Shown here one piece after another: positions 1-14,029 of a stretch of DNA of 64,000 nt (positions within the stretch are counted from its first letter, which is position 1; each line of letters opens with the position of its first letter). Position numbers and translations under genes: made by a program. The notes beneath the pieces were generated by a model. It was given only the letters and a program-made list of their open reading frames with translations. It ran no database searches and was not told where the DNA came from. Source of the DNA: Episyrphus balteatus (taxonomy: Eukaryota; Arthropoda; Insecta; Diptera; Syrphidae); contig NC_079136.1 of assembly GCF_945859705.1 (NCBI RefSeq), forward strand, positions 90,333,120 to 90,397,119, in the 5' to 3' direction.

Positions 1-112
1 TCGCATACAATTCAATTGGAGTTGAAAAATTCACAATTGAAGAAAATCACATTTCAAAATCTTTAAATCGTCATATCTCGTTAACCGAGCGTCTAAATAG
101 GTCAAAACTTGC

Positions 113-122
113 AAAATTATAG
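113..122 (+). repeat. Junction of a 157-bp deleted A monomer
   Basis: The first monomer of the window spans 157 bp (TCGCATAC at 1 and at 158). About 38 bp are missing between GCAAAA and TTATAGAAAA. Short A-runs lie at both ends of the lost piece, which fits slippage or microhomology-mediated loss. Confidence 0.85.
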
Positions 123-3100
123 AAAATACATTTTTGTGCTCTGCGAGTCGATATCCTTCGCATACAATTCAATTGTAGTTGAAAAATTCACAATTGAAGA
201 AAATCACATTTCAAAATCTTTAAATCGTCATATCTCGTTAACCGAGCGTCTAAATAGGTCAAAACTTGCAAAATTCAAAATTCTCTAAAAACAAAACTAC
301 AAGTCCAAAACTTATAGAAAATACATTTTTGTGCTCTGTGAGTCGATATCCTTCGCATACAATTCAATTGGAGTTGAAAAATTCACAATTGAAGAAAATC
401 ACATTTCAAAATCTTTAAATCGTCATATCTCGTTCACCGAGCGTCTAAATAGGTCAAAACTTGCAAAATTCAAAATTCTCTAAAAACAAAACTACAAGTC
501 CAAAACTTATAGAAAATAAATTTTTGTGCTCTGCGAGTCGATATCCTTCGCATACAATTCAATTGGAGTTGAAAAATTCACAATTGAAGAAAATCACATT
601 TCAAAATCTTTAAATCGTCATATCTCGTTAACCGAGCGTCTAAATAGGTCAAAACTTGCAAAATTCAAAATTCTCTAAAAACAAAACTACAAGTCCAAAA
701 CTTATAGAAAATACATTTTTGTGCTCTGCGAGTCGATATCCTTCGCATACAATTCAATTGGAGTTGAAAAATTCACAATTGAAGAAAATCACATTTCAAA
801 ATCTTTAAATCGTCATATCTCGTTAACCGAGCGTCTAAATAGGTCAAAACTTGCAAAATTCAAAATTCTCTAAAAACAAAACTACAAGTCCAAAACTTAT
901 AGAAAATACATTTTTGTGCTCTGTGAGTCGATATCCTTCGCATACAATTCAATTGGAGTTGAAAAATTCACAATTGAAGAAAATCACATTTCAAAATCTT
1001 TAAATCGTCATATCACGTTCACCGAGCGTCTAAATAGGTCAAAACTTGCAAAATTCAAAATTCTCTAAAAACAAAACTACTGGTCCAAAACTTCTAGAAA
1101 ATACATTTTTGTGCTCTGTGAGTCGATATCCTTAGCATACAATTCAATTGGAGTTGAAAAATTCACAATTGAAGAAAATCACATTTCAAAATCTTTAAAT
1201 CGTCATATCTCGTTAACCGAGCGTCTAAATAGGTCAAAACTTGCAAAATTCAAAATTCTCTAAAAACAAAACTACAAGTCCAAAACTTATAGAAAATACA
1301 TTTTTGTGCTCTGCGAGTCGATATCCTTCGCATACAATTCAATTGGAGTTGAAAAATTCACAATTGAAGAATATCACATTTCAAAATCTTTAAATCGTCA
1401 TATCTCGTTAACCGAGCGTCTAAATAGGTCAAAACTTGCAAAATTCAAAATTCTCTAAAAACAAAACTACAAGTCCAAAACTTATAGAAAATACATTTTT
1501 GTGCTCTGCGAGTCGATATCCTTCGCATACAATTCAATTGGAGTTGAAAAATTCACAATTGAAGAAAATCACATTTCAAAATCTTTAAATCGTCATATCT
1601 CGTTAACCGAGCGTCTAAATAGGTCAAAACTTGCAAAATTCAAAATTCTCTAAAAACAAAACTACAAGTCCAAAACTTATAGAAAATACATTTTTGTGCT
1701 CTGTGAGTCGATATCCTTCGCATACAATTCAATTGGAGTTGAAAAATTCACAATTGAAGAAAATCACATTTCAAAATCTTTAAATCGTCATATCTCGTTA
1801 ACCGAGCGTCTAAATAGGTCAAAACTTGCAAAATTCAAAATTCTCTAAAAACAAAACTACAAGTCCAAAACTTATAGAAAATACATTTTTGTGCTCTGCG
1901 AGTCGATATCCTTCGCATACAATTCAATTGGAGTTGAAAAATTCACAATTGAAGAAAATCACATTTCAAAATCTTTAAATCGTCATATCTCGTTAACCGA
2001 GCGTCTAAATAGGTCAAAACTTGCAAAATTCAAAATTCTCTAAAAACAAAACTACAAGTCCAAAACTTATAGAAAATACATTTTTGTGCTCTGCGAGTCG
2101 ATATCCTTCGCATACAATTCAATTGGAGTTGAAAAATTCACAATTGAAGAAAATCACATTTCAAAATCTTTAAATCGTCATATCTCGTTAACCGAGCGTC
2201 TAAATAGGTCAAAACTTGCAAAATTCAAAATTCTCTAAAAACAAAACTACAAGTCCAAAACTTATAGAAAATACATTTTTGTGCTCTGCGAGTCGATATC
2301 CTTCGCATACAATTCAATTGGAGTTGAAAAATTCACAATTGAAGAAAATCACATTTCAAAATCTTTAAATCGTCATATCTCGTTAACCGAGCGTCTAAAT
2401 AGGTCAAAACTTGCAAAATTCAAAATTCTCTAAAAACAAAACTACAAGTCCAAAACTTATAGAAAATACATTTTTGTGCTCTGCGAGTCGATATCCTTAG
2501 CATACAATTCAATTGGAGTTGAAAAATTCACAATTGAAGAAAATCACATTTCAAAATCTTTAAATCGTCATATCTCGTTAACCGAGCGTCTAAATAGGTC
2601 AAAACTTGCAAAATTCAAAATTCTCTAAAAACAAAACTACAAGTCCAAAACTTATAGAAAATACATTTTTGTGCTCTGCGAGTCGATATCCTTCGCATAC
2701 AATTCAATTGGAGTTGAAAAATTCACAATTGAAGAAAATCACATTTCAAAATCTTTAAATCGTCATATCTCGTTAACCGAGCGTCTAAATAGGTCAAAAC
2801 TTGCAAAATTCAAAATTCTCTAAAAACAAAACTACAAGTCCAAAACTTATAGAAAATACATTTTTGTGCTCTGCGAGTCGATATCCTTCGCATACAATTC
2901 AATTGGAGTTGAAAAATTCACAATTGAAGAAAATCACATTTCAAAATCTTTAAATCGTCATATCTCGTTAACCGAGCGTCTAAATAGGTCAAAACTTGCA
3001 AAATTCAAAATTCTCTAAAAACAAAACTACAAGTCCAAAACTTATAGAAAATACATTTTTGTGCTCTGCGAGTCGATATCCTTCGCATACAATTCAATTG

Positions 3101-4020
3101 GAGTTGAAAAATTCACAATTGAAGAAAATCACATTTCAAAATCTTTAAATCGTCATATCTCGTTAACCGAGCGTCTAAATAGGTCAAAACTTGCAAAATT
3201 CAAAATTCTCTAAAAACAAAACTACAAGTCCAAAACTTATAGAAAATACATTTTTGTGCTCTGTGAGTCGATATCCTTCGCATACAATTCAATTGGAGTT
3301 GAAAAATTCACAATTGAAGAAAATCACATTTCAAAATCTTTAAATCGTCATATCTCGTTAACCGAGCGTCTAAATAGGTCAAAACTTGCAAAATTCAAAA
3401 TTCTCTAAAAACAAAACTACTAGTCCAAAACTTATAGAAAATACATTTTTGTGCTCTGCGAGTCGATATCCTTCGCATACAATTCAATTGGAGTTGAAAA
3501 ATTCACAATTGAAGAAAATCACATTTCAAAATCTTTAAACCGTCATATCTAGTTAACCGAGCGTCTAAATAGGTCAAAACTTGCAAAATTCAAAATTCTC
3601 TAAAAACAAAACTACAAGTCCAAAACTTATAGAAAATACATTTTTGTGCCCTGCGAGTCGATATCCTTCGCATACAATTCAATTGGAGTTGAAAAATTCA
3701 CAATTGAAGAAAATCACATTTCAAAATCTTTAAATCGTCATATCTCGTTAACCGAGCGTCTAAATAGGTCAAAACTTGCAAAATTAAAAATTCTCTAAAA
3801 ACAAAACTACAAGTCCAAAACTTATAGAAAATACATTTTTGTGCTCTGCGAGTCGATATCCTTCGCATACAATTCAATTGGAGTTGAAAAATTCACAATT
3901 GAAGAAAATCACATTTCAAAATCTTTAAATCGTCATATCTCGTTAACCGAGCGTCTAAATAGGTCAAAACTTGCAAAATTCAAAATTCTCTAAAAACAAA
4001 ACTACAAGTCCAAAACTTAT

Positions 4021-4050
4021 AGAAAAATCAAAATCAAAATCTTTAAATCG
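4021..4050 (+). repeat. Junction of a deleted A monomer (about 77 bp lost)
   Basis: TCGCATAC is at 3863 and next at 4176, a spacing of 313 where 390 is expected. The end of one monomer (TATAGAAAA) is joined to AATCAAAATCAAAATC, so the 51-bp block shared with family B and the inverted repeat are largely missing from this unit. Confidence 0.85.
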
Positions 4051-5100
4051 TCATATCTCGTTAACCAAGCGTCTAAATAGGTCAAAACTTGCAAAATTCA
4101 AAATTCTCTAAAAACAAAACTACAAGTCCAAAACTTATAGAAAATACATTTTTGTGCTCTGCGAGCCGATATCCTTCGCATACAATTCAATTGGAGTTGA
4201 AAAATTCACAATTGAAGAAAATCACATTTCAAAATCTTTAAATCGTCATATCTCGTTAACCGAGCGTCTAAATAGGTCAAAACTTGCAAAATTCAAAATT
4301 CTCTAAAAACAAAACTACAAGTCCAAAACTTATAGAAAATACATTTTTGTGCTCTGTGAGTCGATATCCTTCACATACAATTCAATTAGAGTTGAAAAAA
4401 TCACAATTGAAGAAAATCACATTTCAAAATCTTTAAATCGTCATATCTCGTTAACCGAGCGTCTAAATAGGTCAAAACTTGCAAAATTCAAAATTCTCTA
4501 AAAACAAAACTACTAGTCCAAAACTTATAGAAAATACATTTTTGTGCTCTGTGAGTCGATATCCTTCGCATACAATTCAATTGGAGTTGAAAAATTCACA
4601 ATTGAAGAAAATCACATTTCAAAATCTTTAAATCGTCATATCTCGTTAACCGAGCGTCTAAATAGGTCAAAACTTGCAAAATTCAAAATTCTCTAAAAAC
4701 AAAACTACAAGTCCAAAACTTATAGAAAATACATTTTTGTGCTCTGCGAGTCGATATCCTTCGCATACAATTCAATTGGAGTTGAAAAATTCACAATTGA
4801 AGAAAATCACATTTCAAAATCTTTAAATCGTCATATCTCGTTAACCGAGCGTCTAAATAGGTCAAAACTTGCAAAATTCAAAATTCTCTAAAAACAAAAC
4901 TACTAGTCCAAAACTTATAGAAAATACATTTTTGTGCTCTGTGAGTCGATATCCTTCGCATACAATTCAATTGGGGTTGAAAAATTCACAATTGAAGAAA
5001 ATCACATTTCAAAATCTTTAAATCGTCATATCTCGTTAACCGAGCGTCTAAATAGGTCAAAACTTGCAAAATTCAAAATTCTCTAAAAACAAAACTACAA

Positions 5101-8100
5101 GTCCAAAACTTATAGAAAATACATTTTTGTGCTCTGCGAGTCGATATCCTTCGCATACAATTCAATTGGAGTTGAAAAATTCACAATTGAAGAAAATCAC
5201 ATTTCAAAATCTTTAAATCGTCATATCTCGTTAACCGAGCGTCTAAACACCCCAAAACTTGCAAAATTCAAAATTCTCTAAAAACAAAACTACAAGTCCA
5301 AAACTTATAGAAAATACATTTTTGTGCTCTGCGAGTCGATATCCTTCGCATACAATTCAATTGGAGTTGAAAAATTCACAATTGAAGAAAACCACATTTC
5401 AAAATCTTTAAATCGTCATATCTCGTTAACCGAGCGTCTAAATAGGTCAAAACTTGCAAAATTCAAAATTCTCTAAAAACAAAACTACAAGTCCAAAACT
5501 TATAGAAAATACATTTTTGTGCTCTGTGAGTCGATATCCGTCGCATACAATTCAATTGGAGTTGAAAAATTCACAATTGAAGAAAATCACATTTCAAAAT
5601 CTTTAAATCGTCATATCTCGTTAACCGAGCGTCTAAATAGGTCAAAACTTGCAAAATTCAAAATTCTCTAAAAACAAAACTACAAGTCCAAAACTTATAG
5701 AAAATAAATTTTTGTGCTCTGCGAGTCGATATCCTTCGCATACAATTCAATTGGAGTTGAAAAATTCACAATTGAAGAAAATCACATTTCAAAATCTTTA
5801 AATCGTCATATCTCGTTAACCGAGCGTCTAAATAGGTCAAAACTTGCAAAATTCAAAATTCTCTAAAAACAAAACTACAAGTCCAAAACTTATAGAAAAT
5901 ACATTTTTGTGCTCTGCGAGCCGATATCCTTCGCATACAATTCAATTGGAGTTGAAAAATTCACAATTGAAGAAAATCACATTTCAAAATCTTTAAATCG
6001 TCATATCTCGTTAACCGAGCGTCTAAATAGGTCAAAACTTGCAAAATTCAAAATTCTCTAAAAACAAAACTACAAGTCCAAAACTTATAGAAAATACATT
6101 TTTGTGCTCTGTGAGTCGATATCCTTCGCATACAATTCAATTGGAGTTGAAAAATTCACAATTGAAGAAAATCACATTTCAAAATCTTTAAATCGTCATA
6201 TCTCGTTAACCGAGCGTCTAAATAGGTCAAAACTTGCAAAATTCAAAATTCTCTAAAAACAAAACTACAAGTCCAAAACTTATAGAAAATACATTTTTGT
6301 GCTCTGCGAGTCGATATCCTTCGCATACAATTCAATTGGAGTTGAAAAATTCACAATTGAAGAAAATCACATTTCAAAATCTTTAAATCGTCATATCTCG
6401 TTAACCGAGCGTCTAAACACCCCAAAACTTGCAAAATTCAAAATTCTCTAAAAACAAAACTACAAGTCCAAAACTTATAGAAAATACATTTTTGTGCTCT
6501 GCGAGTCGATATCCTTCGCATACAATTCAATTGGAGTTGAAAAATTCACAATTGAAGAAAACCACATTTCAAAATCTTTAAATCGTCATATCTCGTTAAC
6601 CGAGCGTCTAAATAGGTCAAAACTTGCAAAATTCAAAATTCTCTAAAAACAAAACTACAAGTCCAAAACTTATAGAAAATACATTTTTGTGCTCTGTGAG
6701 TCGATATCCTTCGCATACAATTCAATTGGAGTTGAAAAATTCACAATTGAAGAAAATCACATTTCAAAATCTTTAAATCGTCATATCTCGTTAACCGAGC
6801 GTCTAAATAGGTCAAAACTTGCAAAATTCAAAATTCTCTAAAAACAAAACTACAAGTCCAAAACTTATAGAAAATAAATTTTTGTGCTCTGCGAGTCGAT
6901 ATCCTTCGCATACAATTCAATTGGAGTTGAAAAATTCACAATTGAAGAAAATCACATTTCAAAATCTTTAAATCGTCATATCTCGTTAACCGAGCGTCTA
7001 AATAGGTCAAAACTTGCAAAATTCAAAATTCTCTAAAAACAAAACTACAAGTCCAAAACTTATAGAAAATACATTTTTGTGCTCTGCGAGCCGATATCCT
7101 TCGCATACAATTCAATTGGAGTTGAAAAATTCACAATTGAAGAAAATCACATTTCAAAATCTTTAAATCGTCATATCTCGTTAACCGAGCGTCTAAATAG
7201 GTCAAAACTTGCAAAATTCAAAATTCTCTAAAAACAAAACTACAAGTCCAAAACTTATAGAAAATACATTTTTGTGCTCTGTGAGTCGATATCCTTCGCA
7301 TACAATTCAATTGGAGTTGAAAAATTCACAATTGAAGAAAATCACATTTCAAAATCTTTAAATCGTCATATCTCGTTAACCGAGCGTCTAAATAGGTCAA
7401 AACTTGCAAAATTCAAAATTCTCTAAAAACAAAACTACAAGTCCAAAACTTATAGAAAATACATTTTTGTGCTCTGCGAGTCGATATCCTTCGCATACAA
7501 TTCAATTGGAGTTGAAAAATTCACAATTGAAGAAAATCACATTTCAAAATCTTTAAATCGTCATATCTCGTTAACCGAGCGTCTAAACACCCCAAAACTT
7601 GCAAAATTCAAAATTCTCTAAAAACAAAACTACAAGTCCAAAACTTATAGAAAATACATTTTTGTGCTCTGCGAGTCGATATCCTTCGCATACAATTCAA
7701 TTGGAGTTGAAAAATTCACAATTGAAGAAAACCACATTTCAAAATCTTTAAATCGTCATATCTCGTTAACCGAGCGTCTAAATAGGTCAAAACTTGCAAA
7801 ATTCAAAATTCTCTAAAAACAAAACTACAAGTCCAAAACTTATAGAAAATACATTTTTGTGCTCTGTGAGTCGATATCCTTCGCATACAATTCAATTGGA
7901 GTTGAAAAATTCACAATTGAAGAAAATCACATTTCAAAATCTTTAAATCGTCATATCTCGTTAACCGAGCGTCTAAATAGGTCAAAACTTGCAAAATTCA
8001 AAATTCTCTAAAAACAAAACTACAAGTCCAAAACTTATAGAAAATAAATTTTTGTGCTCTGCGAGTCGATATCCTTCGCATACAATTCAATTGGAGTTGA

Positions 8101-8210
8101 AAAATTCACAATTGAAGAAAATCACATTTCAAAATCTTTAAACCGTCATATCTCGTTAACCGAGCGTCTAAATAGGTCAAAACTTGCAAAATTCAAAATT
8201 CTCTAAAAAC
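5101..8210 (+). repeat. Higher-order repeat: hexamer of A, 1170 bp, about three copies
   Basis: Rare variants recur exactly 1170 bp (six monomers) apart. CTAAACACCCC occurs in the monomers beginning at lines 5241, 6411 and 7581. GAAAACCACATT follows one monomer later in each copy, and GAAAATAAATTT occurs near 5703, 6873 and 8043. GCGAGCCGAT occurs near 5917 and 7087 but has the common base in the third copy. This is a recent local amplification of a six-monomer block. The outer limits are approximate. Confidence 0.88.
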
Positions 8211-8837
8211 AAAACTACAAGTCCAAAACTTATAGAAAATACATTTTTGTGCTCTGCGAGTCGATATCCTTCGCATACAATTCAATTGGAGTTGAAAAAT
8301 TCACAATTGAAGAAAATCACATTTCAAAATCTTTAAATCGTCATATCTCGTTAACCGAGCGTCTAAATAGGTCAAAACTTGCAAAATTCAAAATTCTCTA
8401 AAAACAAAACTACAAGTCCAAAACTTATAGAAAATACATTTTTGTGCTCTGCGAGTCGATATCCTTCGCATACAATTCAATTGGAGTTGAAAAATTCACA
8501 ATTGAAGAAAATCACATTTCAAAATCTTTAAATCGTCATATCTCGTTAACCGAGCGTCTAAATAGGTCAAAACTTGCAAAATTCAAAATTCTCTAAAAAC
8601 AAAACTACAAGTCCAAAACTTATAGAAAATACATTTTTGTGCTCTGCGAGTCGATATCCTTCGCATACAATTCAATTGGAGTTGAAAAATTCACAATTGA
8701 AGAAAATCACATTTCAAAATCTTTAAATCGTCATATCTCGTTAACCGAGCGTCTAAATAGGTCAAAACTTGCAAAATTCAAAATTCTCTAAAAACAAAAC
8801 TACTAGTCCAAAACTTATAGAAAATACATTTTTGTGC

Positions 8838-8850
8838 TCTGTGTGCCGAG
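8838..8850 (+). repeat. Junction of a deleted A monomer (about 94 bp lost)
   Basis: TCGCATAC is at 8661 and next at 8957, 296 bp apart where 390 is expected. CTCTGTG is joined straight to TGCCGAGCGTC, removing the left half of one monomer including the inverted repeat. Confidence 0.83.
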
Positions 8851-11328
8851 CGTCTAAATAGGTCAAAACTTGCAAAATTCAAAATTCTCTAAAAACAAAA
8901 CTACAAGTCCAAAACTTATAGAAAATACATTTTTGTGCTCTGTGAGTCGATATCCTTCGCATACAATTCATTTGGAGTTGAAAAATTCACAATTGAAGAA
9001 AATCACATTTCAAAATCTTTAAATCGTCATATCTCGTTAACCGAGCGTCTAAATAGGTCAAAACTTGCAAAATTCAAAATTCTCTTAAAACAAAACTACA
9101 AGTCCAAAACTTATATAGAAAATACATTTTTGTGCTCTGCGAGTCGATATCCTTCGCATACAATTCAATTGGAGTTGAAAAATTCACAATTGAAGAAAAT
9201 CACATTTCAAAATCTTTAAATCGTCATATCTCGTTAACCGAGCGTCTAAATAGGTCAAAACTTGCAAAATTCAAAATTCTCTAAAAACAAAACTACAAGT
9301 CCAAAACTTATAGAAAATACATTTTTGTGCTCTGCGAGCCGATATCCTTCGCATACAATTCAATTGGAGTTGAAAAATTCACAATTGAAGAAAATCACAT
9401 TTCAAAATCTTTAAATCGTCATATCTCGTTAACCGAGCGTCTAAATAGGTCAAAACTTGCAAAATTCAAAATTCTCTAAAAACAAAACTACAAGTCCAAA
9501 ACTTATAGAAAATACATTTTTGTGCTCTGCGAGTCGATATCCTTCGCATACAATTCAATTGAAGTTGAAAAATTCACAATTGAAGAAAATCACATTTCAA
9601 AATCTTTAAATCGTCATATCTCGTTAACCGAGCGTCTAAATAGGTCAAAACTTGCAAAATTCAAAATTCTCTAAAAACAAAACTACAAGTCCAAAACTTA
9701 TAGAAAATACATTTTTGTGCTCTGTGAGTCGATATCCTTCGCATACAATTCAATTGGAGTTGAAAAATTCACAATTGAAGAAAATCACATTTCAAAATCT
9801 TTAAATCGTCATATCTCGTTAACCGAGCGTCTAAATAGGTCAAAACTTGCAAAATTCAAAATTCTCTAAAAACAAAACTACTAGTCCAAAACTTATAGAA
9901 AATACATTTTTGTACTCTGCGAGTCGATATCCTTCGCATACAATTCAATGGAAGTTGAAAAATTCACAATTGAAGAAAATCACATTTCAAAATCTTTAAA
10001 TCGTCATATCTCGTTAACCAAGCGTCTAAATAGGTCAAAACTTGCAAAATTCAAAATTCTCTAAAAACAAAACTACAAGTCCAAAACTTATAGAAAATAC
10101 ATTTTTGTGCTCTGCGAGCCGATATCCTTCGCATACAATTCAATTGGAGTTGAAAAATTCACAATTGAAGAAAATCACATTTCAAAATCTTTAAATCGTC
10201 ATATCTCGTTAACCGAGCGTCTAAATAGGTCAAAACTTGCAAAATTCAAAATTCTCTAAAAACAAAACTACAAGTCCAAAACTTATAGAAAATACATTTT
10301 TGTGCTCTGTGAGTCGATATCCTTCACATACAATTCAATTAGAGTTGAAAAAATCACAATTGAAGAAAATCACATTTCAAAATCTTTAAATCGTCATATC
10401 TCGTTAACCGAGCGTCTAAATAGGTCAAAACTTGCAAAATTCAAAATTCTCTAAAAACAAAACTACTAGTCCAAAACTTATAGAAAATACATTTTTGTGC
10501 TCTGTGAGTCGATATCCTTCGCATACAATTCAATTGGAGTTGAAAAATTCACAATTGAAGAAAATCACATTTCAAAATCTTTAAATCGTCATATCTCGTT
10601 AACCGAGCGTCTAAATAGGTCAAAACTTGCAAAATTCAAAATTCTCTAAAAACAAAACTACAAGTCCAAAACTTATAGAAAATACATTTTTGTGCTCTGC
10701 GAGTCGATATACTTCGCATACAATTCAATTGGAGTTGAAAAATTCACAATTGAAGAAAATCACATTTCAAAATCTTTAAATCGTCATATCTCGTTAACCG
10801 AGCGTCTAAATAGGTCAAAACTTGCAAAATTCAAAATTCTCTAAAAACAAAACTACAAGTCCAAAACTTATAGAAAATACATTTTTGTGCTCTGTGAGTC
10901 GATATCCTTCACATACAATTCAATTAGAGTTGAAAAAATCACAATTGAAGAAAATCACATTTCAAAATCTTTAAATCGTCATATCTCGTTAACCGAGCGT
11001 CTAAATAGGTCAAAACTTGCAAAATTCAAAATTCTCTAAAAACAAAACTACAAGTCCAAAACTTATAGAAAATACATTTTTGTGCTCTGCGAGTCGATAT
11101 CCTTCGCATACAATTCAATTGGAGTTGAAAAATTCACAATTGAAGAAAATCACATTTCAAAATCTTTAAATCGTCATATCTCGTTAACCGAGCGTCTAAA
11201 TAGGTCAAAACTTGCAAAATTCAAAATTCTCTAAAAACAAAACTACAAGTCCAAAACTTATAGAAAATACATTTTTGTGCTCTGCGAGTCGATATCCTTC
11301 GCATACAATTCAATTGGAGTTGAAAAAT

Positions 11329-11796
11329 TCACGTTTGGAGAAAATCACTTTTAAAAATGTTTAAATCGTCATATCTCGTTAACCGAGCGTCTAAAAACAT
11401 CAAAACTTTGCAAAATTCAAAATTCTCTAAAAACAAAACTACAAGTCCAAAACTTATAGAAAATACATTTTTGTGCTCTGTGAGTCGATATCCTTCGCAT
11501 ACAATTCAATTGGAGTTGAAAAATTCACGTTTGGAGAAAATCACTTTTAAAAATGTTTAAATCGTCATATCTCGTTAACCGAGCGTCTAAAAACATCAAA
11601 ACTTTGCAAAATTCAAAATTCTCTAAAAACAAAACTACAAGTCCAAAACTTATAGAAAATACATTTTTGTGCTCTGTGAGTCGATATCCTTCGCATACAA
11701 TTCAATTGGAGTTGAAAAATTCACGTTTGGAGAAAATCACTTTTAAAAATGTTTAAATCGTCATATCTCGTCAACCGAGCGTCTAAACACATCAAA
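11329..11796 (+). repeat. Divergent A-prime monomers (three in tandem, 196-bp spacing)
   Basis: Three successive monomers (variant block at 11331, 11527 and 11723) replace CACAATTGAAGAAAATCACA with a block reading ACGTTTGGAG then AAAATCACTTTTAAAAATG. The first two also read CTAAAAACATC and ACTTTGC; the third reads CTAAACACATC. The extra T explains the 196-bp spacing. The ACGTTT and AAACAC states resemble family B at the same columns. These monomers may keep ancestral states or may be products of A/B exchange. Confidence 0.85.
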
Positions 11797-14029
11797 ACTT
11801 GCAAAATTCAAAATTCTCTAAAAACAAAACTACAAGTCCAAAACTTATAGAAAATACATTTTTGTGCTCTGTGAGTCGATATCCTTCGCATACAATTCAT
11901 TTGGAGTTGAAAAATTCACAATTGAAGAAAATCAAATTTCAAAATCTTTAAATCGTCATATCTCGTTAACCGAGCGTCTAAATAGGTCAAAACTTGCAAA
12001 ATTCAAAATTCTCTAAAAACAAAACTACAAGTCCAAAACTTATAGAAAATACATTTTTGTGCTCTGCGAGTCGATATCCTTCGCATACAATTCAATTGGA
12101 GTTGAAAAATTCACAATTGAAGAAAATCACATTTCAAAATCTTTAAATCGTCATATCTCGTTAACCGAGCGTCTAAATAGGTCAAAACTTGCAAAATTCA
12201 AAATTCTCTAAAAACAAAACTACAAGTCCAAAACTTATAGAAAATACATTTTTGTGCTCTGCGAGTCGATATCCTTCGCATACAATTCAATTGGAGTTGA
12301 AAAATTCACAATTGAAGAAAATCACATTTCAAAATCTTTAAATCGTCATATCTCGTTAACCGAGCGTCTAAATATGTCAAAACTTGCAAAATTCAAAATT
12401 CTCTAAAAACAAAACTACTAGTCCAAAACTTATAGAAAATACATTTTTGTGCTCTGTGAGTCGATATCCTTCGCATACAATTCAATTGGAGTTGAAAAAA
12501 TCACAATTGAAGAAAATCACATTTCAAAATCTTTAAATCGTCATATCTCGTTAACCGAGCGTCTAAATAGGTCAAAACTTGCAAAATTCAAAATCCTCTA
12601 AAAACAAAACTACAAGTCCAAAACTTATAGAAAATACATTTTTGTGCTCTGCGAGTCGATATCCTTCGCATACAATTCAATTGGAGTTGAAAAATTCACA
12701 ATTGAAGAAAATCACATTTCAAAATCTTTAAATCGTCATATCTCGTTAACCGAGCGTCTAAATAGGTCAAAACTTGCAAAATTCAAAATTCTCTAAAAAC
12801 AAAACTACAAGTCCAAAACTTATAGAAAATACATTTTTGTGCTCTGCGAGTCGATATCCTTCGCATACAATTCAATTGGAGTTGAAAAATTCACAATTGA
12901 AGAAAATCACATTTCAAAATCTTTAAATCGTCATATCTCGTTAACCGAGCGTCTAAATAGGTCAAAACTTGCAAAATTCAAAATTCTCTAAAAACAAAAC
13001 TACAAGTCCAAAACTTATAGAAAATACATTTTTGTGCTCTGCGAGTCGATATCCTTCGCATACAATTCAATTGGAGTTGAAAAATTCACAATTGAAGAAA
13101 ATCACATTTCAAAATCTTTAAATCGTCATATCTCGTTAACCGAGCGTCTAAATAGGTCAAAACTTGCAAAATTCAAAATTCTCTAAAAACAAAACTACAA
13201 GTCCAAAACTTATAGAAAATACATTTTTGTGCTCTGCGAGTCGATATTCTTCGCATACAATTCAATTGGAGTTGAAAAATTCACAATTGAAGAAAATCAC
13301 ATTTCAAAATCTTTAAATCGTCATATCTCGATAACCGAGCGTCTAAATAGGTCAAAACTTGCAAAATTCAAAATTCTCTAAAAACAAAACTACAAGTCCA
13401 AAACTTATAGAAAATACATTTTTGTGCTCTGTGAGTCGATATCCTTCGCATACAATTCAATTGGAGTTGAAAAAATCACAATTGAAGAAAATCACATTTC
13501 AAAATCTTTAAATCGTCATATCTCGTTAACCGAGCGTCTAAATAGGTCAAAACTTGCAAAATTCAAAATTCTCTAAAAACAAAACTACAAGTCCAAAACT
13601 TATAGAAAATACATTTTTGTGCTCTGTGAGTCGATATCCTTCGCATACAATTCAATTGGAGTTGAAAAATTCACAATTGAAGAAAATCACATTTCAAAAT
13701 CTTTAAATCGTCATATCTCGTTAACCGAGCGTCTAAATAGGTCAAAACTTGCAAAATTCAAAATTCTCTAAAAACAAAACTACAAGTCCAAAACTTATAG
13801 AAAATACATTTTTGTGCTCTGCGAGTCGATATCCTTCGCATACAATTCAATTGGAGTTGAAAAATTCACAATTGAAGAAAATCACATTTCAAAATCTTTA
13901 AATCGTCATATCTCGTTAACCGAGCGTCTAAATAGGTCAAAACTTGCAAAATTCAAAATTCTCTAAAAACAAAACTACAAGTCCAAAACTTATAGAAAAT
14001 ACATTTTTGTGCTCTGCGAGTCGATATCC

